Positions 26,809-34,457 of a DNA stretch of 64,000 nt are shown in pieces (positions within the stretch are counted from its first letter, which is position 1; each line of letters opens with the position of its first letter). Position numbers and translations under genes: made by a program. This DNA comes from Nitrosomonas sp. Is35 (lineage in GTDB: Bacteria > Pseudomonadota > Gammaproteobacteria > Burkholderiales > Nitrosomonadaceae). Location: the NCBI RefSeq assembly GCF_033063295.1, contig NZ_JAWJZH010000001.1, forward strand, positions 806,001 through 870,000, read 5' to 3'. The notes under the pieces were generated by a model. That model was given only the letters and a program-made list of their open reading frames with translations, was not told where the DNA came from and made no database searches.

Positions 26809-28155
26809 ATGAGCACTAATAATCAAGCATTACAAGCCAGCAGTTTTTTGGCTTTAGTTATAAGGCAGTTACATGTAGAGAGAGCTAATGCTAATTGCTT
26901 TGCACGGCGTGGCGTTAACATGGTATTTATTATTATGCTATTGCTACTGACTGCATTGAGCTTTGTGACCCCGGCAGCTTATGCAGCTTCTCTGCTTTTT
27001 AAATCTAATTTAGGTTCTGGTGTTTCTCTCGGAGCGCCATATAACTTCTCAGCTCACGGAGCATATCAGATGATCAATGGCACCGATAAAGAAACCGGAT
27101 ATATGTGGCCGGTTTCTGCTTTGGGCTCAAATTTCTCAGGTGTGCAACTGATTACTGTCGATCCTATTACGTCTTCAACGATCGGAAATTACATTAGCAG
27201 TCAAATTCGATCGGTAACAGGACCAAAAGGTGGGGCGGTTAATGAACTTTTTCAACAAGTGAAAATAACCGGTGAATTGGGACGAGCTGGTTCACAGGCG
27301 CCGTTGTTGATTCAAAGACCATGGACGATTGGTGATGTTAAAGACTTGTATATTACTTACTGGTTTAAATATCAAGCTGATCTGGAGACACAACTGGACA
27401 ATACAGTTTCATCTGCGAATTGGCGGACACAATTCTCACTCAAGACAGGGGGGTACAATAACACAGGAGAGGGTGATTATCGGATGAGCGTGACTGTAAT
27501 GAAAGGAGCTGATGGCAAGCTCTACTGGATGACAAAGGGTGATAATGTGGGCGGCGTATTCCCCACCAGGGTCGATTACTGGCGTGAAGATAATCATATT
27601 GTTCCAGTGCCGATAGATAAATGGTTTAAATTTGAGGTTTACTGGCACCGGTCAAGTGGCACTGATGGACGCTTCTGGGCAGCCGTCGATGGTGAAGTGA
27701 TAGCGGATTACCACGGCCCAAATATGGGTGATTATAATCTTCCTATAACCCGGATTTTTGTGAGCAATCCGTATAGTGGCGGTCATGTGTCAGTAGACAA
27801 TCACATAACAGGATTGGAGATATGGAATGGTTTTCCGTGCGGTGACGGAGTGTCTTGCCTTAATTTTGATACTGTTGCTCCTACAGTGCCAGCTTCATTA
27901 GCATCAAAACTATCCAATTATGGAACTGCTTCCGGAGTTGCACTATCTTGGAGCAAGTCCTCAGATAATGTAGCTGTTGCGGGATATAAAATATATAGAA
28001 ATGGGACTAATATCGGTGTAACCACTACTGCGACAAGTTTTAGAGATACTATTATGGGTAGTGCTAAAGGGGCTCTTTACAGTTATACAGTAAGAGCATT
28101 TGATGCTGCAGAAAATTTATCCGCGGCAAGCACTGCAACATTGGTAACTTATTAG
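26809..28155 (+). CDS. Secreted jelly-roll protein with fibronectin III domain, copy 3, riboswitch-controlled
   Basis: A 448-residue paralogue of the two proteins before it. The export segment is at about residues 37-55 with AYA-A cleavage near 59, and the family domain runs about 61-350 (SSANWRTQFSLKTGG, WFKFEVYWHRSSG, FWAAVDGEVIADY, PCGDGVSC). It differs by an added C-terminal fibronectin type III domain (about 355-448: VAPTVPASLASKL, LSWSKSSDNVAVAGYKIYRN, YSYTVRAFDAAENLS). The 3' halves of copies 2 and 3 are nearly identical in DNA, so duplication or gene conversion is recent. ATG 26809 follows AAGGAGG; a TTG at 26758 lies inside the leader and is unlikely. It is the only copy behind the cyclic di-GMP riboswitch. 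Confidence 0.72.
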   Translation: MSTNNQALQASSFLALVIRQLHVERANANCFARRGVNMVFIIMLLLLTALSFVTPAAYAASLLFKSNLGSGVSLGAPYNFSAHGAYQMINGTDKETGYMWPVSALGSNFSGVQLITVDPITSSTIGNYISSQIRSVTGPKGGAVNELFQQVKITGELGRAGSQAPLLIQRPWTIGDVKDLYITYWFKYQADLETQLDNTVSSANWRTQFSLKTGGYNNTGEGDYRMSVTVMKGADGKLYWMTKGDNVGGVFPTRVDYWREDNHIVPVPIDKWFKFEVYWHRSSGTDGRFWAAVDGEVIADYHGPNMGDYNLPITRIFVSNPYSGGHVSVDNHITGLEIWNGFPCGDGVSCLNFDTVAPTVPASLASKLSNYGTASGVALSWSKSSDNVAVAGYKIYRNGTNIGVTTTATSFRDTIMGSAKGALYSYTVRAFDAAENLSAASTATLVTY

Positions 28156-28629
28156 TGGGATATTGATTTACCATGTGTTAAGTTAATTTCAGCAGTAAGT
28201 GCTACTTGATTTTAGATAAGTGTGTTATTTAATATCTTTTTTCAGCGATCAAATCCGCCGGAATATATTTCTGGCGGAAATTAATCGAGCTGTTTGCATT
28301 TATAGTCTTTTCAATTCGATAATTAAAGTACAAATCGTATAAAGTAGGCCATTTAGGATGTTAATTGCTGGATTCTTCCAATTTGCTGCTCAAAACAAGT
28401 ATCAGCAAATCAAATTTTTGTTTAATATAATTCTTATCTCGGTTCCAGTGCTCGAATAAATTACCCAAGGATCCAGTAGAATCACAACAGTTATTAAGTC
28501 CCTATATCGAAATCTTAATGGCATAATCCACGAGAAATAAGTATATGATATATTGCAAGAGAAAAAATTTTATAAATTAATAAGTTAAATGAGTGTGAGT
28601 TAGAAAACGCTCGGTATCTTTATCCTTGA
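28156..28629 (+). other. 474-bp AT-rich intergenic region with one hairpin
   Basis: I see no gene here. A stem TCCGCC/GGCGGA (28254-28278), extended by GAA/TTC, lies about 100 bp after the jelly-roll gene. It lacks a following T-run, so it is at best a weak terminator or an mRNA-end stabiliser. The rest is AT-rich and could hold the promoter of the next gene (for example TATAAT near 28424), but no paired -35 element stands out. Confidence 0.4.
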
Positions 28630-30081
28630 ATGAATACATTAACACCTATCATCTTATCCGGTGGCTCGGGCACCCGCCTTTGGCCTCTGTCACGTGAGAA
28701 ATATCCCAAGCAGTTATTGCCATTAATAAACGAGGATTCTTTGCTGCAAGCCACTGTCCGGCGTATGGATGGATTAAGTGGCGTGCAATTAAATGTACCG
28801 ATGGTTGTGTGCAATGAAGAATATCGTTTCGTCATTGCTGAGCAATTACGAGTCATGGATAGAAAAGGGAGTATTCTGCTTGAACCCTTCGGGCGCAATA
28901 CTGCTCCTGCATTAACATTAGCTGCGCTCGCAACCCTACGGGAAGGGGATGATCCCATTTTATTGGTCATGCCGTCCGATCATGTGATTATGGATGTGGA
29001 ATCATTTCAGGCTGCTGTTTTAGCAGGTATGTCACAAGCAATGGATGGCAGGATTGTCACTTTTGGGATAACACCTGACGCTCCTGAAACCGGGTATGGT
29101 TATATCCAATCGGGCGAGTTAATCGAGCAGGGCAAAACTGCTTACCATATTGCGCGTTTTGTCGAAAAACCGGATCTGCCGACTGCGCAAACTTATCTAG
29201 ATGCGGGTAATTATCTCTGGAACAGCGGATTGTTCATGATGCGGGCCTCGGTATGGCTGTCCGCCATTGGCAAATGCCGGTCGGATATTTTAACGGCTTG
29301 CCAAGCTGCTTGGGATCAGGGATCGGCAGATGGTGATTTTCTCCGTGTCGATAAGCAAGCTTTTGAGCAATGCCCAAGTGATTCGATCGACTATGCAGTC
29401 ATGGAGAGAATTGCTCGGCAGGAAAGTGACTTGCCAGGTGGTGTAGTCATTCCGCTGACAGCCGGATGGTCTGACATCGGTGCGTGGAGCTCATTGTGGC
29501 AAGTGCTTCCCAAAGATGACGCGGGCAACGTAGCGAAGGGGGATGTATTATTAAATGATTGCAAAAATACCCTGGCCATTTCCGAAAGCCGTTTGGTTAC
29601 CTGTGTCGGTATCGAAAATGTGATCGTTGTTGAAACTCCGGATGCTGTATTGGTTGTGCATAAAGACAAAACACAAGACGTGAAATTGGTTGTCGATATG
29701 TTGAAACAGCAAGGCCGCCCGGAAGGAAAATTGCATCGTAAAGTGTTCCGTCCATGGGGCTGGTATGACGGAATCGATGTCGGTGAACGTTTTCAAGTGA
29801 AACGTATTGTGGTCAAACCCGGTGCGGCCCTATCTCTGCAAATGCACCATCATCGCGCCGAACACTGGGTTGTGGTGCGGGGTACGGCTCGGGTTACGCG
29901 AAACAAAGACGTGTATTTGGTCTCGGAGAATGAGTCGACTTATATTCCATTGGGTACGAGTCATCGTTTAGAAAATCCCGGTTGCGTGCCGCTGGAAATG
30001 ATTGAAATTCAATCCGGTTCGTATCTGGGGGAAGACGATATTGTCCGGTTTGAAGATATTTATGGACGGAAAGAGCATTAA
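28630..30081 (+). CDS. algA: Mannose-1-phosphate guanylyltransferase/mannose-6-phosphate isomerase
   Basis: A 483-residue bifunctional enzyme of the AlgA/ManC/CpsB family. The N-terminal nucleotidyltransferase has PIILSGGSGTRLWPLSREKY with its catalytic GxGTRLxPL motif and FVEKPDLPTAQTYL near residue 178. The C-terminal cupin-type isomerase domain (about 370-480) has VKPGAALSLQMHHHRAEHWV with the metal-binding histidines. It converts mannose 6-phosphate via mannose 1-phosphate into GDP-mannose, the substrate of the AlgD-type dehydrogenase at 17430-18740. It is the last gene of the EPS region; the next gene is convergent. The ribosome binding site is poor. Confidence 0.92.
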   Translation: MNTLTPIILSGGSGTRLWPLSREKYPKQLLPLINEDSLLQATVRRMDGLSGVQLNVPMVVCNEEYRFVIAEQLRVMDRKGSILLEPFGRNTAPALTLAALATLREGDDPILLVMPSDHVIMDVESFQAAVLAGMSQAMDGRIVTFGITPDAPETGYGYIQSGELIEQGKTAYHIARFVEKPDLPTAQTYLDAGNYLWNSGLFMMRASVWLSAIGKCRSDILTACQAAWDQGSADGDFLRVDKQAFEQCPSDSIDYAVMERIARQESDLPGGVVIPLTAGWSDIGAWSSLWQVLPKDDAGNVAKGDVLLNDCKNTLAISESRLVTCVGIENVIVVETPDAVLVVHKDKTQDVKLVVDMLKQQGRPEGKLHRKVFRPWGWYDGIDVGERFQVKRIVVKPGAALSLQMHHHRAEHWVVVRGTARVTRNKDVYLVSENESTYIPLGTSHRLENPGCVPLEMIEIQSGSYLGEDDIVRFEDIYGRKEH

Positions 30082-30110
30082 TAGAGCTTGTTCTTATATG
30101 CGCTGATAAG

Positions 30111-32096
30111 TTATCTATCCAATTGTTTTAGTGTTTCTTCTTCAGCATTAGTCAATAGCCTTAAGCACGGCAAATAGCCATCGAAGACTATGCCATGCAC
30201 TTCGATGTGTTTTTGCGAACGTAACATACTGATCAAATATTGTGTGATAGCCTGAGTAATCACTTGCCCGGGAACCAGCACAGGAATACCGGGCGGGTAA
30301 GGCGTGATCTGATCCGCGCATACCCGGCCATTAAGACTTGAATTGACCTTGTCTTGTTCATCCAATAGCGGCATCAGTTCACCTCCACAATAAAATGCGT
30401 CACGCGGGAGATACTTCAACTCGGTGAACCGTGGAATCTCTGCCGTTTGATAAAGCCGTTGCGGCGCGCGGTTTTCACGGGAAATGCGCATCAAGGCATC
30501 GTATAACCGCGATACTTTGCTGCGGGTGGTGCCGATGGTAAGCAGCAGAGTGAGCGTGTTGAAAGTGGATTTTTCCACCTGGATATTGAAGCGCTCAAAT
30601 AATTCCCGGATTAATTCTTCAACGGTGAATCCACAACGCGAAATATCCACCGTTACTTTGGTGGGATCGAGTTGAATGTCATCGAGTTTGATTTCATCCG
30701 GTAGCAGATCGGGCAGTTCCAGAACCTGAAATACGCCGGTGGAATTGATTTGCGCGCGTATTTCTTGCGCCAGTTCCAATGTGCGTGACAGCAGTTTATA
30801 TCCCTCCAGCATAGCCTGCTTTCGCGCCACATCGAGACTCGCAATCATGCTGTACTGCGGACTCGTGGAAGTATGCATGTTGAAGTTTTCGCGGAACAAA
30901 TGTTCGTTGAAATCGGGATCGTTGACATGAATCATGCTGGATTGTGAGAACGCCGATAGTACCTTGTGCGTGCTTTGGGTGGCATAATCCGCACCGGCTT
31001 CCAATGCAGTAGGACGGAAAGCCGGATGGAACCGGGCAAAACCATACCAAGCTTCGTCGATGATTACTTTAATCCCTTTGGCATGCGCCGCTTCAATAAT
31101 CGGCGGTAAGTCATAACGTAAGCCATCGTAGGTGCAGTTGGTTAAGATCAGCGCCTGCGCATCGCTGTGTTCTTCAATCGCCTTGAACAGAGTTTGCTTG
31201 GCTACCGGCCCGTAAATATTGAATTTCTTATTGACGGAAGAATCCAGATAAACCGGGTGCGCACCGGACAACACTACGCCATGATGCACGGACTTATGGC
31301 AATTGCGATCCAGCAACAACTTGTTGCCGGGAGCCAGCAGCGTTTGGAAAATGACCTTATTGGCCGTCGAAGTACCATTTGTGGCAAAAAATGTCCGGCG
31401 CGCGCCAAAAGCTTTGGCGGCAATTTTCTGCGCTTCCGCGATCACCCCGGCGGGTTCCATCAAGGAATCCAGCATCGGCACCGAGACCGATAGATCCGCG
31501 CGGAAGATATGCTCACCGATGAATTCATAAAAATCGCTGACCCAGGGACTGTCGCGCAAGGAGTCACCGGAGGAGTGCCCCGGCGTATGCCAGGCATCCT
31601 TGGCCATCAGCACATAATGCTTGAGTTGGTCATAGAAAGGCGTGCGCGCTTTTTCCTGCAACTGGGCATTCAGAATGCGGTACATGCCACGGTAATCGCG
31701 TTCTTCGCGGTAAAAATACCCATCGACCGTTTCGGAAAAAAGTGCATCGACAACCTCATCCTCTTGTTCTTGCGCGATCAGGATGTAAATATTGAGTTCG
31801 GGGCGAAAATGGGTGATTTTCTGCACCAGCTCAAGCGCGGTCATTTGCAGATCGAGATCGCGTGCATGTTTACCTTGATGCTTTAAGGTATAGAGCCGGT
31901 CATCGACCACCAACCCCTGAATATCGCCATCTTGTTCAATGGATTGGAGCGCTTCTTGGGCCGTAGTGACGCCGGAGAATACGATGCCCAAGGGATTCTC
32001 CATCGATTTGGCGGCAGCGTTCAGCCCTTTGGTGAATTCTTTCAGAATCAATTTCTCATCGTTGATGAGCAGGATCCGGCTGACTGGTTTTTTCAT
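30111..32096 (-). CDS. Orn/Lys/Arg decarboxylase, PLP-dependent
   Basis: A 661-residue fold-type I PLP decarboxylase of the biodegradative ornithine/lysine/arginine class. The N-terminal about 125 residues form a receiver-like wing domain (SRILLINDEKLILKEF, GLVVDDRL). The large PLP domain has FATNGTSTANKVIFQ, KVIIDEAWYGFARFHP and the PLP lysine K378 in STHKVLSAFSQS. The C-terminal domain is shorter than in the 710-755-residue enterobacterial enzymes. It probably makes a polyamine or serves acid resistance; which amino acid is used cannot be told. The stop faces the mannose enzyme convergently, 29 bp apart. It lies 60 bp after the cyclophilin gene on the same strand. Confidence 0.85.
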   Translation of the reverse strand: MKKPVSRILLINDEKLILKEFTKGLNAAAKSMENPLGIVFSGVTTAQEALQSIEQDGDIQGLVVDDRLYTLKHQGKHARDLDLQMTALELVQKITHFRPELNIYILIAQEQEDEVVDALFSETVDGYFYREERDYRGMYRILNAQLQEKARTPFYDQLKHYVLMAKDAWHTPGHSSGDSLRDSPWVSDFYEFIGEHIFRADLSVSVPMLDSLMEPAGVIAEAQKIAAKAFGARRTFFATNGTSTANKVIFQTLLAPGNKLLLDRNCHKSVHHGVVLSGAHPVYLDSSVNKKFNIYGPVAKQTLFKAIEEHSDAQALILTNCTYDGLRYDLPPIIEAAHAKGIKVIIDEAWYGFARFHPAFRPTALEAGADYATQSTHKVLSAFSQSSMIHVNDPDFNEHLFRENFNMHTSTSPQYSMIASLDVARKQAMLEGYKLLSRTLELAQEIRAQINSTGVFQVLELPDLLPDEIKLDDIQLDPTKVTVDISRCGFTVEELIRELFERFNIQVEKSTFNTLTLLLTIGTTRSKVSRLYDALMRISRENRAPQRLYQTAEIPRFTELKYLPRDAFYCGGELMPLLDEQDKVNSSLNGRVCADQITPYPPGIPVLVPGQVITQAITQYLISMLRSQKHIEVHGIVFDGYLPCLRLLTNAEEETLKQLDR

Positions 32097-32156
32097 GAAG
32101 TGCGGTCTACCGGATTGAGCAGGCTGGATTCGAGTGGCGGTGCAGCAACCTGATTT

Positions 32157-33068
32157 TTATTCAAAGCTTAACAAAGTGAATTTGTATAATTCAGCGTCCG
32201 TCAATTGCAGCACAACATTTTTAACCACAGAAGAAGCACCGATCATAACCGACGGGATCTGCAACTGGCTAGTACTGTTTGAGAGCGTGGCGATATTGCC
32301 GGGACTGACGGACAAGGGCACAACACTAGCCGGATCGAGTTGAAACACGTAAGAAGGGTTGTCGCTGACCAGCTGCAGGCTGACGTGATACATCTGACCG
32401 GTTCCGATATCCACGGCAAAACTTAAATTACTGTCACTGAATATACCGGTTGCATCCGTGACTTCCACGCGATCGATCTTTACCAGATTGCTCAGTGCGG
32501 CGTGAACGCCGTCAAAATCTTTGAGCGGTGCGTTAGTAAGACTGCCTCCCAGGTTTCTTACGGGCAGCTTTGCAATCGCATCGAAAACGGTCATGCCATC
32601 GAAAATAACGCGCCCGAATACCGTAAAGCCGCCATTCTGATAATCCAGATTGGCGGAATTGTCAGCCAGATTGACGAACCATTGGCTGGTTGCACTGTTG
32701 GGGTTACCGCCCAGTTTTGCCATGGCGACTGTGCCGCGCGTATTGGAAATCTTGAATTCATTAATAATCGGAGAAAAGGTATTGACAGCTACCAGCGATT
32801 CTCCGCTGGTGCCATCGACAACCTTGAAGCCGCCGCCTTGGATAACAAAGCCGGGAATGCTGCGATGAAAAATTCCGTTTGTATAAGCATCGCTATCGAT
32901 GTACTTGAGAAAGTTTGCGGTAGTAATTGGTGTCTGTGTTTCAAAAAGCTCGATACAAAATTGCCCCATGCTGCTGGTGAAACAAGCCACGGAATTCGCT
33001 TGTGCCATAGGTGATAAGAACAGCAGGCAGATGAACGCAGCTTTATAATAAATTCGAGAGATGCGCAT
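32157..33068 (-). CDS. Secreted peptidyl-prolyl cis-trans isomerase, cyclophilin type
   Basis: A 303-residue protein with a signal peptide (YYKAAFICLLFLSPMAQA, cleavage near residue 24) and a cyclophilin domain (about 25-200): GQFCIELFETQTPITTANFL, IFHRSIPGFVIQGG with the active-site Phe-His-Arg, MAKLGGNPNSATSQWFVNL and FTVFGRVIFDGM. The last about 100 residues are an extra beta-rich segment (VVPLSVSPGNIATLSNS) not needed for the isomerase. It should assist proline isomerisation in periplasmic or outer-membrane proteins. Similar longer cyclophilins occur in related nitrifiers as far as I recall, but the role of the extension is unknown. Confidence 0.85.
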   Translation of the reverse strand: MRISRIYYKAAFICLLFLSPMAQANSVACFTSSMGQFCIELFETQTPITTANFLKYIDSDAYTNGIFHRSIPGFVIQGGGFKVVDGTSGESLVAVNTFSPIINEFKISNTRGTVAMAKLGGNPNSATSQWFVNLADNSANLDYQNGGFTVFGRVIFDGMTVFDAIAKLPVRNLGGSLTNAPLKDFDGVHAALSNLVKIDRVEVTDATGIFSDSNLSFAVDIGTGQMYHVSLQLVSDNPSYVFQLDPASVVPLSVSPGNIATLSNSTSQLQIPSVMIGASSVVKNVVLQLTDAELYKFTLLSFE

Positions 33069-33173
33069 GATGATAAAAATTATTGGGTTTAAATCTGGAT
33101 TTTACTGACAGACTGGAATGTGAAGCAATTGTTTTTTATAGAAAAGCCGCGGTTCTGTGTATAGGAGTGCATG

Positions 33174-33827
33174 CTAGGATATGGGAATTAGCGGTTTTTT
33201 AATGCGATGTGCAAAGTAAAAATAAATAAGCGCACTGGCGATCGCCGCGAAAAAACACCAAACCGAGGCAAAAGTTTCGAGATAAGTGAAATAAGCGACG
33301 AAGAACCCGATGGTGATGATGATGCCGGCAGAATATAGATGTTTATAGCTGGAAAAAATGAACGGTGCGCAAGTAGCCAGCAAATATAAAGTAATAACCA
33401 ACTGGTGGCTACCGACGTGGTGTTTGTAGTGGATGCTGTGATGGATAATTTCCGCGGCGATCGGTTCGTTGACCAGGCCAGCGGCAGTATAGACCGCAAG
33501 TCCAAGGCCCGCTATACCGGTGCAAGCGATGATTTTTTTGCGAATGCTGTCGGTTTCCGCTTGGTAAACGGCGAAAGGCGCGAACAGCGGCCAGATAATG
33601 CCGATGAACACGCCAAAAATATTACTCAACCAGAATTGCGATTGTGCAGTGCCGTTATGGGATAGAGAGAGCCAGAGCAATCCTTCCACCAGCTGCTGAG
33701 TAGCAAAAATGAGCGGAATCAAGGCTACTGGAAGATCTTTGGAATAAACGGTTTTCCGGATGGTGGTTATACCGACAACAAAAAGAGTCCCGCTGACAAT
33801 AAAACTGGCTTCTGCTGAAAAACACAT
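33174..33827 (-). CDS. DUF6629-type small integral membrane protein
   Basis: A 217-residue protein with about seven hydrophobic segments. It starts MCFSAEASFIVSGTLFVVGI and has IFATQQLVEGLLWLSL, the recognisable start of the DUF6629 family, whose function is unknown. There is no catalytic motif. It stands alone between the cyclophilin gene and the divergent ferredoxin gene. Confidence 0.7.
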   Translation of the reverse strand: MCFSAEASFIVSGTLFVVGITTIRKTVYSKDLPVALIPLIFATQQLVEGLLWLSLSHNGTAQSQFWLSNIFGVFIGIIWPLFAPFAVYQAETDSIRKKIIACTGIAGLGLAVYTAAGLVNEPIAAEIIHHSIHYKHHVGSHQLVITLYLLATCAPFIFSSYKHLYSAGIIITIGFFVAYFTYLETFASVWCFFAAIASALIYFYFAHRIKKPLIPIS

Positions 33828-34106
33828 GCTGATGAACGGACTTTTATTTTTAGTTTACTGGATTTGTTTGTTAATGAAGTGTGGCACCTTTTAGCACCTT
33901 AACCGAGTTAATCGGATTTAGTCTAGTAATAAATTGCGGCAACTGTGCGATAGCGATGTTTCGCCAAGAAATATCTATTTCTTGAATGAATCGATGAGAT
34001 TAATATGGGCGACGTTAATGAACATCGTTTTCGAGGATGGCGTTGTTTATCAGAATTCTGTTAAAATGCGAAATTCTATAAAAGTGTCAAGCAAGGAAGA
34101 GTTGTT

Positions 34107-34430
34107 ATGGCTTATGTAGTAACTGAAAATTGCATTAAATGCAAATATACAGATTGTGTGGATGTGTGCCCGGTGGATTGTTTTCGTGAAGGCCCCAATT
34201 TTTTAGTTATCGATCCCGATGAGTGTATCGATTGCACATTGTGTGTCGCGGAATGTCCGGTGGAAGCGATTTATGCGGAAGATGACGTGCCTGATGAACA
34301 AGTACATTTCATCGATCTGAATGCGGATTTGTCTAAAAAGTGGCGTCCGATTATCGAGAAAAAAGACCCATTGCCTGACGCGGATGATTGGGCTAGTGTT
34401 AAAGATAAGCTGGATCATCTGAAGCGCTAA
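34107..34430 (+). CDS. fdxA: 7Fe ferredoxin FdxA
   Basis: A 107-residue ferredoxin with two iron-sulphur motifs: [18 protein letters not shown] near the N-terminus (one 3Fe-4S plus one shared Cys of the other cluster) and [16 protein letters not shown] (residues about 39-54). Length, the [10 protein letters not shown] start and the acidic C-terminal tail ([18 protein letters not shown]) match the FdxA family of proteobacterial seven-iron ferredoxins. It is a soluble one-electron carrier. AAGGAAGAG lies upstream of the ATG. A perfect GCGGTA/TACCGC stem (34440-34457) follows the stop codon and touches the start of the next gene. Confidence 0.93.
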   Translation: MAYVVTENCIKCKYTDCVDVCPVDCFREGPNFLVIDPDECIDCTLCVAECPVEAIYAEDDVPDEQVHFIDLNADLSKKWRPIIEKKDPLPDADDWASVKDKLDHLKR

Positions 34431-34457
34431 ACAGAAATGGCGGTAATCTGATACCGC

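Noticed and set aside
33934..34119. 61-residue plus-strand frame before fdxA
   Set aside because: It overlaps the fdxA start, lacks a ribosome site and resembles no family; probably leader sequence.
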